A stretch of DNA of 64,000 nucleotides from Rubellimicrobium arenae (GCF_017916295.1 NZ_JAFMSS010000008.1:242350-306349), one strand, 5' to 3'. Counted from the stretch's first letter, positions 10,345-19,698 are shown. The notes: generated by a model not told the origin, from the sequence alone. A program made the numbers and translations.

Positions 10345-10595
10345 GCCGTCCGTCCTTGTTCTGCGGACGAGCGTCCCCCTGGCCGGGGCCAGCCGCGCGT
10401 CCTAGCTGGTCAATCACGGCGCATCGCATTACACGCCCACTGGCCGCTTTCCACCTGTGTGGCTCGGCTGCATCAATTTTGTGGCTGGCCTCCCTCACAA
10501 GTCCGAGACTGTTGAATGTGGCCCCTCAAGGGCGCAAACACGCATCAATGCTAGTTGGTCTGGCATTCTCGGGAATGCACAACACGAGGGAAACC

Positions 10596-11867
10596 ATGAA
10601 GAGCATCCTGTTGGCCACGGCGTCGATCTTGGCCTTCGCGGGCGCCGCGGCTGCCGATGTCACGTTCGGCGGCACCGCCACCCTGGGCTTCAACGACGAT
10701 AACGGCATCGAGCCCCGCGACACGCAAACCCAGGTCGCGCGGGATGACGACGGCAATGTGATCACTGACGCCGACGGCAATCCGGTCCTCGAGGAAGTTG
10801 CCGACGATGGCTTCTTCTGGGAAGTCGACCTCGGCGTGACGCTGACGCAAGAGCTGAACAACGGCCTCACCGCCGCTGCCAGCTTCACGCTGAACGTCAC
10901 GGATGAGGACGCCGACGAAGGCGGCGACGGCAGCTCGGTGGACGTCGATGACGACTTCCTCCTCTCGCTGACCACCGAGAACGGCGGTCTGTTCTTCGGC
11001 GACATCACCTTCGCCGCCGAAAGCAAGTGGGACGCTGCTGGCAACATGCTGGCTGACGACTTCTCGGAAGCCGATGGCGAAACCGTCCTGCGCGGCGACA
11101 CCATCTATCGCGGCATCGACGCCTCGGTCTCGGCCGTCATCGCCGACGAAGGCAACGACACCCCCGACGACGACAGCTTCGATCAGTTCTCGTTCGGCGC
11201 CAAGGGCGTGATCTCCCGGTTCACCTACTCGATCGCGTACCAAGAAGAGTCGGAATCGGCTGACAGCGGCCAAAACAACGGCACTGCCGACGCCGGTTAC
11301 GACCCGGTCGACGAGAATGACGACTTCGACGTGTCCGAAGTGTTCGGTATCTCGGCTGGCACCACCTTCGGTGGCCTCGACGCTCAAGTCGCCTATGCCA
11401 AGAACTACACCCAAGACGCTGACTCGCTCGGCTTCGAAGTGACCTACCCGGTCGGCCCCGTCACCCTCGGCGCCTACTACGTGCTCGAGAACGACGACAA
11501 CTACGACGATCTGAAGAACTCGGCCGGGATCTCGGCTGACTATGCTTCGGGCCCGCTCGCTGTTTCGGCCTTCTATGAAATCGAAGACGACGGCAACGAC
11601 TTCGACAATGCCGAGTCCGATACCGACTTCGAAAACGACGGCGACGACGACGACGAAGACTCCAACTACGGCCTCGAAGTCGCCTACGACTCCGGCGCCG
11701 GCATCGAAGTCTACGCCGGCTACATCCAAGAGGATGGCGGCTACGTCGGCGTCGAGTACGACCTGGGCAACGGCGCCGAGCTGATCGCCTCCTACGCCGA
11801 CGAGGACGAGGAAGGTGCTCGCGAGTACGAAGCCGGCACCACGGTTGCGGTCTCGCTCGAGTTCTGA
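10596..11867 (+). CDS. Outer-membrane porin, Rhodobacter type, strongly acidic
   Basis: 423 residues with a 20-residue signal peptide ending AAAA-DVTFGGTA. The mature protein has alternating beta-strand character and ends in Phe (AVSLEF), the outer-membrane insertion signal, fitting a 16-strand general porin (PF13609-like). Loops are extraordinarily rich in Asp and Glu, for example NDGDDDDEDSN and DEDEEG, far beyond ordinary porins. Codon use is strict and GC-biased, as in highly expressed genes. The ATG at 10596 is set by the signal peptide. It stands alone, with 251 bp of upstream spacer and a strong terminator downstream. Confidence 0.9.
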   Translation: MKSILLATASILAFAGAAAADVTFGGTATLGFNDDNGIEPRDTQTQVARDDDGNVITDADGNPVLEEVADDGFFWEVDLGVTLTQELNNGLTAAASFTLNVTDEDADEGGDGSSVDVDDDFLLSLTTENGGLFFGDITFAAESKWDAAGNMLADDFSEADGETVLRGDTIYRGIDASVSAVIADEGNDTPDDDSFDQFSFGAKGVISRFTYSIAYQEESESADSGQNNGTADAGYDPVDENDDFDVSEVFGISAGTTFGGLDAQVAYAKNYTQDADSLGFEVTYPVGPVTLGAYYVLENDDNYDDLKNSAGISADYASGPLAVSAFYEIEDDGNDFDNAESDTDFENDGDDDDEDSNYGLEVAYDSGAGIEVYAGYIQEDGGYVGVEYDLGNGAELIASYADEDEEGAREYEAGTTVAVSLEF

Positions 11868-11893
11868 TCCCTCCCGGGACCGAACGAAATTGG

Positions 11894-11927
11894 GGGGCGG
11901 TCCTTCGGGACCGCCCCTTCTTCTTTT
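11894..11927 (+). terminator. Rho-independent terminator after the porin gene
   Basis: A perfect 10-bp stem GGGGCGGTCC/GGACCGCCCC closed by a stable TTCG tetraloop is followed by TTCTTCTTTT, 26 bp downstream of the porin stop. Confidence 0.93.
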
Positions 11928-11996
11928 CCCGGACTGGACAAGCGATACCCGCTCGGCCATGACCGGAGCCGCCTCCAGATGCCCGAAGGAATGTCC

Positions 11997-14549
11997 ATGT
12001 CCCGCTACGATGCCCCCACGATCGAAGCCCGTTGGCAGGCGGCCTGGGAGGAGGCGGGCTGCTTCCGTGCCAAGGCCGACCCCGAGAAGCCGAAATACTA
12101 TGTGCTGGAGATGTTCCCCTACCCGTCGGGACGCATCCACATGGGGCACGTCCGCAACTACACCATGGGCGACGTCGTCGCGCGCCACCGTCGCGCCACC
12201 GGGCACGCGGTCCTGCATCCGATGGGATGGGACGCCTTCGGCCTCCCGGCCGAGAACGCGGCCATGGCCTCGGGCGGGCATCCGAAGGACTGGACCTACC
12301 AGAACATCGCCGACATGCGCGGGCAGATGAAGCCCTTGGGCTTCTCCATCGACTGGAGCCGGGAGTTCGCGACCTGCGACCCCGAATACTACGGGCAGCA
12401 GCAGGCTCTGTTCCTGGATATGCTGGACGCGGGTCTGGTGACGCGCAAGGCCGCGGTGGTGAACTGGGACCCCGTGGAGATGACCGTGCTCGCCAACGAG
12501 CAGGTGGTGGACGGCAAGGGCTGGCGCTCCGGCGCCGACGTCGAGCGGCGCGAGCTGACCCAATGGTTCTTCAAGATTTCCGATATGGCCGGGGATCTGC
12601 TGGACGCCCTTGATGGGCTGGACGACTGGCCCGCCAAGGTGAAGCTGATGCAGGCCAACTGGATCGGCCGCTCGCGCGGGCTGGAACTGTCCTTCCCGCT
12701 GACGGAGCCCGCGCAGGGCTTTGACGCGATCCCGGTCTACACCACCCGTCCCGACACCCTGCTGGGGGCGAGCTTCGTCGCCGTCTCGCCGGACCACCCG
12801 CTGGCCAAGGCACTGAGCCAGTCGCGGCCCGAGATCGCGGCCTATTGCGAGGAGGCGCGCAAGGGCGGCACCACCGAGGAGGCCATCGAGACGGCCGAGA
12901 AGACAGGGATCGACACCGGCCTGCGTGTGCGGCACCCGCTCGACGACTCGTGGGAGCTGCCGGTCTGGATCGCCAACTTCATCCTGATGGATTACGGCAC
13001 CGGCGCGATCTTCGGCTGCCCGGCGCATGACCAGCGCGATCTGGACTTCGCGCGCAAGTTCCGCCTGCCAGTCGTGTCGACCTTCGTCCCCGCCGCCGGC
13101 GAGCATGTGCGCCCCGAGGAAGGGGCCGACGCCTTCACGCCCCAGAAGACCGAGTCCGTCCGGTACGTGAAGCTTTTCGCCGGCGAGGAGTTGCAGACCT
13201 CCGATCAGGGTGTCGAGGCGGCCATCGCCTTTGCGGAACGTGCGGGCTGGGGCAAGGGCGTCACCCGCTTCCGCCTGCGCGACTGGCTGCTCTCGCGCCA
13301 GCGCTACTGGGGCTGCCCGATCCCGATCGTCCACTGCCCGGCCTGCGGCGCGGTGCCGGTGCCGCGGGACCAGTTGCCCGTGCGCCTGCCCGAGGATGTG
13401 ACCTTCGACCGTCCGGGCAATCCGCTCGACCGCCATCCGACCTGGGGCAAGACCCCCTGCCCCAGCTGCGGCCAGGAGGCCCGTCGCGAGACGGACACGA
13501 TGGACACCTTCGTGGATTCGTCCTGGTACTACGCCCGCTTCACCGCCCCGCACGCCGTCACGCCCACCGAGCGGGACGAAGCCGCCTACTGGATGAACGT
13601 GGACCAGTACATCGGCGGCATCGAGCACGCGATCCTGCACCTGCTCTATTCCCGGTTCTTCGCACGGGCCATGGTCAAGACCGGCCACCTGCCCGGCAGC
13701 GCGCAGGAGCCGTTCGATGCCCTGTTCACGCAGGGCATGGTGACGCACGAGATCTACCAGACCCGGGACGAGAGCGGCCGGCCCGTCTACCATTTCCCCG
13801 AGGAGGTGGAGGGCGGCAAGCTCAAGGCCACGGGCGAGCCGGTCGAGATCATTCCCTCGGCCAAGATGTCGAAGTCCAAGAAGAACGTCGTGGACCCGAT
13901 GCACATCGTGGCGACCTACGGCGCCGACACCGCGCGCTGGTTCGTGCTGTCCGACTCCCCGCCCGAACGGGACGTGGAATGGACAGCGGCTGGCGCGGAA
14001 GCCGCTTACAAGCATCTGTCGCGCGTCTGGCGGCTGGCCCAGGAGGCCGCCCAGTCTGAAGCTGCCGCCAATTCGGCGGCCGACGCAGCACTGGAGCGGG
14101 CGATGCACAAGACGATCCACGACGTCTCCCAGGGGATTGAGAGCTTCGGCTTCAACGCCGCCCTCGCAAAGCTCTACGGCTTCACCAACATGCTGGCGAA
14201 GTCCGAAGCCGGAGCGGAGAGCCGGCGTGCGGCGGCGCGCGCCCTTGTCCAGCTCATGGCTCCGATGACGCCGCATCTGGCCGAAGAGCTGTGGTCCCTG
14301 CTCGGCGGAGAGGGGCTGGTGGCCCAGGCGCCCTGGCCCAAGGCCGACCCGGCCCTGCTGATCGAGGACAGCATCACGCTCCCCATCCAGGTCAACGGCA
14401 AGCGTCGGGGCGAGATCAACGTGCCCCGCGACCTTGCGGTTGCCGAGATCGAGCGGCTGGCCCTTGAAGCCGTGGCGCGAACCCTGGAGGGGGCGGCCCC
14501 CAAGAAGGTGATCGTGGTCCCCGGGCGGATCGTCAACGTTGTGGCCTGA
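11997..14549 (+). CDS. leuS: Leucyl-tRNA synthetase
   Basis: 850 residues, normal for bacterial LeuRS. The class-I HIGH motif is present as HMGHVRNY and KMSKS at about residues 623-627 (AKMSKSKKN); the editing (CP1) domain with its TTRPDTLLGA motif and the DxxDTFVDSSWYY region are intact. It charges tRNA-Leu. Three in-frame ATGs occur at 11979, 11991 and 11997; an AAGGA six bases before 11997 and the homologous start MSRYD favour the last. The end overlaps the next gene by 11 bp, making leuS-lptE-holA a likely operon. Confidence 0.96.
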   Translation: MSRYDAPTIEARWQAAWEEAGCFRAKADPEKPKYYVLEMFPYPSGRIHMGHVRNYTMGDVVARHRRATGHAVLHPMGWDAFGLPAENAAMASGGHPKDWTYQNIADMRGQMKPLGFSIDWSREFATCDPEYYGQQQALFLDMLDAGLVTRKAAVVNWDPVEMTVLANEQVVDGKGWRSGADVERRELTQWFFKISDMAGDLLDALDGLDDWPAKVKLMQANWIGRSRGLELSFPLTEPAQGFDAIPVYTTRPDTLLGASFVAVSPDHPLAKALSQSRPEIAAYCEEARKGGTTEEAIETAEKTGIDTGLRVRHPLDDSWELPVWIANFILMDYGTGAIFGCPAHDQRDLDFARKFRLPVVSTFVPAAGEHVRPEEGADAFTPQKTESVRYVKLFAGEELQTSDQGVEAAIAFAERAGWGKGVTRFRLRDWLLSRQRYWGCPIPIVHCPACGAVPVPRDQLPVRLPEDVTFDRPGNPLDRHPTWGKTPCPSCGQEARRETDTMDTFVDSSWYYARFTAPHAVTPTERDEAAYWMNVDQYIGGIEHAILHLLYSRFFARAMVKTGHLPGSAQEPFDALFTQGMVTHEIYQTRDESGRPVYHFPEEVEGGKLKATGEPVEIIPSAKMSKSKKNVVDPMHIVATYGADTARWFVLSDSPPERDVEWTAAGAEAAYKHLSRVWRLAQEAAQSEAAANSAADAALERAMHKTIHDVSQGIESFGFNAALAKLYGFTNMLAKSEAGAESRRAAARALVQLMAPMTPHLAEELWSLLGGEGLVAQAPWPKADPALLIEDSITLPIQVNGKRRGEINVPRDLAVAEIERLALEAVARTLEGAAPKKVIVVPGRIVNVVA

Positions 14550-15033
14550 CGCGCCCAGCCGCCGGACGATCCTGCTGGCGCCGCTGGCTCTGGCAGCCTG
14601 CGGCTTTACGCCGGTCTATGCACCCGGTGGCTCCGGCGACCGGTTGCGGGGCCGCGTGGCCTTTGATCTGCCCGACACCCCGGATGGCTACCGCCTGCGC
14701 TCGCGGCTCGAGGACCGGCTGGGTCGCCCCGAAGCCGTCGAAGCCACGCTCGCCGTGGTGCCCGAGGTCGAGACCAAGTCGGCGGCCGTGACGCCGGACG
14801 GGGCGATCACGCGCTACAACCTTGAGGGCCGGGCCAGTTGGCGGCTCCTCGAGGCGGCGTCGCAGGCGACGCTGGCCGAAGGCGAGGCCACGGCCTTCAC
14901 CGGTTATTCTGCGACAGGTTCCATCGTTGCCACCCGCGCAGCCGAGGAGGACGCCCGTCGGCGGCTGATGATCCTGCTGGCGGATGAGGTGGTGACGCGG
15001 CTTCTTCTGCTTCCGCCAGGATCGATCAGGTGA
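14539..15033 (+). CDS. lptE: LPS-assembly lipoprotein LptE
   Basis: 164 residues. A lipoprotein signal with lipobox LALAAC places the acylated cysteine at residue 21, followed by GFTPVYAPGG, the usual opening of alphaproteobacterial LptE. The protein plugs the LptD barrel for LPS insertion into the outer membrane. Translation probably starts at a TTG (14539), since the homologous N-terminus begins MW, and overlaps leuS by 11 bp. Position between leuS and holA is the conserved arrangement in this order and supports the call. Confidence 0.85.
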   Translation: MWPDAPSRRTILLAPLALAACGFTPVYAPGGSGDRLRGRVAFDLPDTPDGYRLRSRLEDRLGRPEAVEATLAVVPEVETKSAAVTPDGAITRYNLEGRASWRLLEAASQATLAEGEATAFTGYSATGSIVATRAAEEDARRRLMILLADEVVTRLLLLPPGSIR

Positions 15034-16040
15034 AGCTGTCCACTCGCGACGCCAAGGCCTTCCTGCGGCGGCCCGATCCGGCCGCGGCCGGGGTGCTGAT
15101 CTCCGGCGACGATGGCGCACGGGTCGCACAGGCCCGCGCGGATCTGATCGCCACGCTGATCGGTCCCCAGGGCGAGGCCGAGATGCGGCTGGATCGCATT
15201 GCCGCCGGCGATCTACGGCGGGACGGCGCCCTGCTCCTGGATGCCGTGAAGGCGGTCGGCTTCTTCCCAGGCCCCAGGGTGGTGCTCGTGGAGGATGCCA
15301 CCGATGGGATCGCTCCGGCGCTGGTCAGCGCGCTGGAAGCCTGGACGCCCGATGACGCCCGCGTGGTCGTGACGGGCACGAGCCTGACCGCCAAGGGGGC
15401 CCTGAGGAAGCTGTTCGAAGGCAGCAAGGTGGCCGTGGCCATCACGCTGTACGATGATCCCCCGACGGATGGCGAGGTCCTGGAGATGCTGCGTGACGCG
15501 GGCCTGACCCGCGTCGATCCCGATGCGCGCGATCAGGTGCTGGGCTTGGCGCAATCGCTGCCCCCAGGGGATTTCCGTGGCCTTCTGGAGCGCCTTTCGC
15601 TGTTCCAGCTTGATTCGGAGGCACCGCTCAGCGGCGCGACCGTGGCCGCGCTGGCGCCACAGACGGAAGACGCTGAGGTGGACGACCTGCTGGCCGCCAT
15701 CACGGAGGGGCGCCGGGACATGGTGGCCCCGCTGCTTGCGCGGCTGGCGGCGCAGGGGGTCGGGCCGGTAACGGTCACCATCCAGGCGCTCCGGCATATT
15801 CGGGCGCTGCTCACGGTGGCGAGCGATCCGGGAGGCGTTCAGTCCGGCTTGGCCGCCCTGCGCCCACCGGTTGGAGGGCCGCGGCGGCAGGCGTTGGCCC
15901 GTGCGGCGGAGTCCTGGCGTCGGGAGCGGATCGAGGACGCGCTGCGTCTTTTGGTGGAGTTGGACCTGACGCTCAGGTCCGGCGGGCCGACGCCGGATCA
16001 TGCCGTTCTCGAACGTGCCCTGATGCGGCTGGCCAGTTGA
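15030..16040 (+). CDS. holA: DNA polymerase III subunit delta
   Basis: 336 residues. The protein has the delta-subunit layout: an N-terminal P-loop-like fold without Walker residues (GVLISGDDGARVAQARADL), the FFPGPRVVLVEDA strand, and a helical C-terminal collar domain. Delta opens the beta sliding clamp as part of the clamp loader. The GTG start at 15030 overlaps the lptE stop (GTGA), so expression is coupled to the leuS-lptE transcript. Length and synteny both fit. Confidence 0.9.
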   Translation: MKLSTRDAKAFLRRPDPAAAGVLISGDDGARVAQARADLIATLIGPQGEAEMRLDRIAAGDLRRDGALLLDAVKAVGFFPGPRVVLVEDATDGIAPALVSALEAWTPDDARVVVTGTSLTAKGALRKLFEGSKVAVAITLYDDPPTDGEVLEMLRDAGLTRVDPDARDQVLGLAQSLPPGDFRGLLERLSLFQLDSEAPLSGATVAALAPQTEDAEVDDLLAAITEGRRDMVAPLLARLAAQGVGPVTVTIQALRHIRALLTVASDPGGVQSGLAALRPPVGGPRRQALARAAESWRRERIEDALRLLVELDLTLRSGGPTPDHAVLERALMRLAS

Positions 16041-16079
16041 GGGACCCGCACCGCCGTAGGCGGTGCGGGCCGAAACAAA

Positions 16080-16205
16080 GATCAATCGTTCTCGGTCGAG
16101 TCGTCGTCTTCGTCGGCCGCAACGGCCAGGGCGACCAGGCCGCCGAGCAGCGCGAGCGGCAGAAGGATGCCGAAGGTCGAACGGGGAGCGGTCGGCTCCA
16201 CGACG
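16080..16205. repeat. Direct repeat, copy 2 (3' half of small gene)
   Basis: 126 bp identical, base for base, to 16448-16573 by direct comparison. It covers the 3' half of the gene at 16082-16321 and stops two bases past the stop codon. Confidence 0.95.
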
Positions 16206-16321
16206 GTCACGGGAGCCACAGGCTCGGGCGCGGCCACGACGGGGGCGAAACCACCGGCAACAGCTTGGCTGGCCAGGGTCGCCGTCGCAACGGCGAGAAC
16301 GAGGGACTTGAGGTGCTTCAT
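16082..16321 (-). CDS. Small secreted or membrane protein with acidic tail, tandem copy
   Basis: 79 residues: a signal peptide ending AVA-GGF, a Pro/Val-rich segment (PEPVAPVTVVEPTAP), a hydrophobic stretch (about 54-69) and the acidic tail ADEDDDSTEND. Similar small proteins occur in Rhodobacterales without a known role. Its downstream half is identical at the DNA level to that of the adjacent gene at 16450, so the two are a recent duplication or are kept identical by gene conversion. It lies downstream of yjbH-yjbF on the same strand, where a small YjbE-like partner would be plausible (inference only). The start at 16321 is set by the signal peptide. Confidence 0.75.
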   Translation of the reverse strand: MKHLKSLVLAVATATLASQAVAGGFAPVVAAPEPVAPVTVVEPTAPRSTFGILLPLALLGGLVALAVAADEDDDSTEND

Positions 16322-16447
16322 AGGACTGCTCCTTGGGTTGTGCACGGCGCGAGCCGTCCTCACGACCATGGCACTCTGACGTGAATGAAACAAGGCAGGC
16401 CCGGGGGCCTGCCTTGCATGATTTCCGCACAGTGTGGCGGAAGAGAC

Positions 16448-16573
16448 GATCAATCGTTCTCGGTCGAGTCGTCGTCTTCGTCGGCCGCAACGGCCAGGGC
16501 GACCAGGCCGCCGAGCAGCGCGAGCGGCAGAAGGATGCCGAAGGTCGAACGGGGAGCGGTCGGCTCCACGACG
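16448..16573. repeat. Direct repeat, copy 1 (3' half of small gene)
   Basis: Exact 126-bp partner of 16080-16205 at an offset of 368 bp. The identity ends at a short indel in the Pro/Val-rich region. Confidence 0.95.
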
Positions 16574-16680
16574 ACGGTGGGCTCGGGCTCGGCAACGACG
16601 GGGGCGAAGCCGCCGGCAACGGCTTGGCTGGCCAGGGTCGCAGCGACGGCAGCAGCGAGGAGGGCTTTGGTGAGGCGCAT
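16450..16680 (-). CDS. Small secreted or membrane protein with acidic tail, tandem copy
   Basis: 76 residues, the upstream member of the pair in transcription order. The signal peptide (MRLTKALLAAAVAATL, then AVA-GGF) differs from its twin, while the last 40 or so residues, including the hydrophobic segment and the tail ADEDDDSTEND, are identical. The start at 16680 is preceded by CCGGAGTAGAGAC, an acceptable ribosome site; a longer frame to 16737 is rejected because it would bury the signal peptide. It begins 98 bp after the yjbF-like stop. Function unknown. Confidence 0.75.
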   Translation of the reverse strand: MRLTKALLAAAVAATLASQAVAGGFAPVVAEPEPTVVVEPTAPRSTFGILLPLALLGGLVALAVAADEDDDSTEND

Positions 16681-16778
16681 GTCTCTACTCCGGTTAGTAA
16701 CAAAGCGTTGATGCGGTAGTAGCTTCATACACCCCACGACTCAAGAAAATGCATCCCGGTTTCGGGAGCTTGGACGAT

Positions 16779-17474
16779 TCAGAGCCTGTTGCTGCGCAAA
16801 TATGCAACAGTGGGCGAGACATACTGGCGCGAGGCCACGATCTGGCCCGAACCGTCCAGCCAATAGATGTTGTCGAAGATCAACGCTTGGCTGCGGCACT
16901 TCTCGTCGAAGCGGTTCAGCGTCGCCTCCCGCAGGCCGAGGTTGACCGTTTCCTGCCCCGCCGACGTGATCGTGCAGGAGAAGCTGGAGGTGAGGACCTG
17001 ATCCTGCGCATCCAGCGTTTCCATGCGGCGGCTGACCGTTCCGCCGCCTGCCCGAAGCGCCTCAAGGACGCCGGCCGAATCCATGGTGATCAGGTCGTCG
17101 CCGAACCCCCGCGTGGCCACGAGGATGCCGCCATCGTAGGCCGCCGTCGGCCCGGACTGGAGCGCGAGGGTGACCTCGTCCCCGTTCTCCTGGATGATGC
17201 GACCCGGCTCGACCAGGCCAAGCGCGTTGACCTGCATGAGGCGATAGGCCCCGGGGTCGGCGGCGATGGCCTCGGAGGAAAAGCCCCCCGGAATCACGCG
17301 GGGCGCGCTGACCGTGGTGTCCGATCCCACGCCGCCCAGGATCGTCTGAACCTGCGACACGACGGAGAGGGCACGCGCCTCGGCCGAGGCGCCGGGCTGG
17401 CCGGAGGTTTCGCTGTTCTGGCCGCAGCCCGCCAGGGCAAGCGCGGCCGCCACTCCGCAGATCGTCCGCTTCAT
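16779..17474 (-). CDS. YjbF-family lipoprotein (exopolysaccharide secretion)
   Basis: 231 residues with a lipoprotein signal (ALALAGC, acylated Cys17). The body matches the YjbF/GfcB-type group in length and in its Trp/Tyr-containing C-terminal strand (IYWLDGSGQIVASRQ). The start codon overlaps the stop of the upstream yjbH-like gene (ATGA), so the two are translationally coupled. In enterobacteria the yjbEFGH operon encodes an exopolysaccharide export apparatus; here yjbH and yjbF are present and no yjbG is seen. Assignment is mainly from the pairing with YjbH. Confidence 0.75.
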   Translation of the reverse strand: MKRTICGVAAALALAGCGQNSETSGQPGASAEARALSVVSQVQTILGGVGSDTTVSAPRVIPGGFSSEAIAADPGAYRLMQVNALGLVEPGRIIQENGDEVTLALQSGPTAAYDGGILVATRGFGDDLITMDSAGVLEALRAGGGTVSRRMETLDAQDQVLTSSFSCTITSAGQETVNLGLREATLNRFDEKCRSQALIFDNIYWLDGSGQIVASRQYVSPTVAYLRSNRL

Positions 17475-19588
17475 CGCCAGAACCGCCCCCATGAATCCTC
17501 AAGATCCGCGTAATGCCCTTCGCGCACGATGTCGTAGAGCCGTCCATCGACGTCCAGCCTCGCCCCGCCGTCGCGGTTCAGAGAGCGCAGGCTCGTCCCC
17601 ACTTCGCGCCGGGTCGGCCGGCCCAGGACGAAGTCGATCGGGATGTTGACCCGGATGCCCTTGTCGAAGGAGCCTTCCCCGAAATCCTCGGCCGGGATGT
17701 CCGTCAGGGTGAAGTAGCCGCCCACGGACCAGCCATTCTCGAACTCCCGGTCGAGCCCGAAGGTCGCGCCCCAGTCGCCGGCCAGGAACCGGCCGGCGTC
17801 GATCTCGCCCTGGAACCCGTTGCCGAAGTCGTAATAGGCCGACACATGGCCGGTCACGACGTCATAGTCGCGGAAGCTCAGCATGTCGTTGTAGTCGCGC
17901 TGGACAGCATAGTTGACCTCGGCCCCCAGGGCGAGCCGGGCTTCGACGGGCTTCCAGAGGAGCTCGGTCGAGACGCCGCCGTACATCTCCTCCAGGTAGC
18001 CCAGCGTCATGCGGCTGTAGAGGTTGTCGCCGGGCCGGCCGTACCAGGCCAGGGTCAGGCTATCGAGGGTCGGACCGCCGTCGCTCCCGTAGAGGCTCTG
18101 GTTCCGGCGCACGACCGGAACCCCGCCCAGGGGTTCGACCTCGCCGTCATCGTCCTCGCTCGAGGCGAGGATCTGCTGCCGGATGGCACCGGACAGGATC
18201 AGGTTCGGACGAAGGCGGTAGGCCGCCGACAGCTCGGCCCCGAACCTCAGCCGGAAGGGGTCGGTCGGGTCGAAGAGCGAGAGGCTCACGTAGGGACGCA
18301 GCCCCCAGGTGAAATCCTCGCTGGCCGGCGGCACCTCCACGAGGCCCGCGGGGCCGCCGGCGTCGCCGAACTCCGCCTGGGCCAGGCTGGCGGCCGTGCC
18401 GCCCACCTCATTCTCGAAGGCCTCGACGTCGGACCGCGCAAAGGTCACGGCCGACAGCGGGATCCCGTTCTGCACCGGCTCGAGCGTGAGCGTCTCGATG
18501 GAAGGCGGAAGCTCTTGGCTCAGGATGCGGACCACGCGGCCCATGGCCTGCGCCTCGGCCCGGTAGCGCGTGTTGGTGTAGCGGACACGGGCCGACCTGT
18601 CGTCGAGCGCCACTGCGACGAGTTCGACCCCCTCGGTGCGCAGAGCCTCGCGCAGGCTGGCGAGGACGGTCGACTCCGGCAGATCGGCCCGGTCCCAGCT
18701 CTGGGCCGCGCGCAGCCCTTCGGCCCGGACGGCGACCGGCTGCGGCGCAGGGTCGAGGCCGACGCCGAAGGGACGGTCGTTCGGGTTGACCGTGAAGGTC
18801 CCGGTGAAGGACAGCTGGGTGCCGTAAAGGTAGCCCAGGCCCAGCTGGATTCCCGGCAGCGGCCGCCAGGTTGCGCCGAAGTTCAGCGGGGATTCGCGGT
18901 CGAACAGCGGATCGCCATTCTGGTCGACATAGGCGTCGTCGGACGAATACTCCGCCTTGAGGATCCAGCGTTCGTTCGGGGCCCATTCGATCCCGCCGAA
19001 GACCGCGGCATCGCCCCGGAAGAATGCCTCGTAGCCCACGTCCCCGCCTTCGTCGCCGGTCACGAAGGTTTCGGGCCGGTCCCCCAGGAAGCCCAGCGGA
19101 TTGTCGAAGCCGCCGTGGGTGGCAAACCGTCCCCAGCCCAGGCCCGCCGTCACGCGGAAGGCGTCGCCGACCGTCTTGGTGGCGACCACGTATTCGCCCG
19201 AGTAGATCCCGGTTCCCAGGAAGTCCTGCAGCCCCAGAGCCACCATGGGGACGTAGCGGCTCTCGTCGTTGAAGCGGAACCGCAGGTCGAAGCTGCGGTC
19301 CCAGTAGGGCTCGTCCTCATCGACCGTGAAATCCGGGATGCCGGAATAGCGGAAGGAGCCCGAAAGGCGCCGCGTCACCTGGAAGGTGAAGGTGTTGCGG
19401 ATCTGGCCGCCGAAGTAGCCCACGGTGCCCGCGATCTCCCCCTCGTCGGCGCTGAGGGCGGATGGCATCTCCAGAAGCCCCGGCGTGCCGAAGAGCGTGT
19501 AGGTCACGGCACGGTCCTGCGCGAGGCCCGGCCCGGCCAGGAGCAGCGCGAGCACGCTTGCGGTGCCCAGGCGGTGATGAAGGGCCAT
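17471..19588 (-). CDS. YjbH-family outer-membrane protein
   Basis: 705 residues with a signal peptide ending GLA. The mature N-terminus has TLFGTPGLLEMPSA, the characteristic opening of YjbH/GfcD proteins, followed by many amphipathic beta strands with aromatic girdles (GYFGGQ, WGRFATHGG, FGNGFQGEIDAGRFLAGDWG), consistent with a large barrel in the outer membrane. It probably helps secrete a capsule-like polysaccharide together with the YjbF lipoprotein encoded immediately downstream. AGGAGACC before the ATG at 19588 supports the start over an in-frame ATG at 19618. Confidence 0.85.
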   Translation of the reverse strand: MALHHRLGTASVLALLLAGPGLAQDRAVTYTLFGTPGLLEMPSALSADEGEIAGTVGYFGGQIRNTFTFQVTRRLSGSFRYSGIPDFTVDEDEPYWDRSFDLRFRFNDESRYVPMVALGLQDFLGTGIYSGEYVVATKTVGDAFRVTAGLGWGRFATHGGFDNPLGFLGDRPETFVTGDEGGDVGYEAFFRGDAAVFGGIEWAPNERWILKAEYSSDDAYVDQNGDPLFDRESPLNFGATWRPLPGIQLGLGYLYGTQLSFTGTFTVNPNDRPFGVGLDPAPQPVAVRAEGLRAAQSWDRADLPESTVLASLREALRTEGVELVAVALDDRSARVRYTNTRYRAEAQAMGRVVRILSQELPPSIETLTLEPVQNGIPLSAVTFARSDVEAFENEVGGTAASLAQAEFGDAGGPAGLVEVPPASEDFTWGLRPYVSLSLFDPTDPFRLRFGAELSAAYRLRPNLILSGAIRQQILASSEDDDGEVEPLGGVPVVRRNQSLYGSDGGPTLDSLTLAWYGRPGDNLYSRMTLGYLEEMYGGVSTELLWKPVEARLALGAEVNYAVQRDYNDMLSFRDYDVVTGHVSAYYDFGNGFQGEIDAGRFLAGDWGATFGLDREFENGWSVGGYFTLTDIPAEDFGEGSFDKGIRVNIPIDFVLGRPTRREVGTSLRSLNRDGGARLDVDGRLYDIVREGHYADLEDSWGRFWR

Positions 19589-19698
19589 GGCGGGTCTCCT
19601 CGTCGTGGTCGCGCTCACCTAATCCGAAGCGGTGGGCAATGGGAAGCCGACACGGGAGATCGGGCGGCCTCTTTGCCCTGCGCCTGGAGGTTCCGGGG

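Noticed and set aside
10551..14276. A 1241-codon open frame on the minus strand opposite the porin and leuS genes
   Set aside because: Its translation has no family motifs and mirrors the strongly biased third positions of the plus-strand genes; the porin and leuS assignments are certain.
16080..16573. The near-identical tandem segments as a CRISPR or phage repeat
   Set aside because: There are only two copies of 126 bp, both coding, with no spacer pattern.
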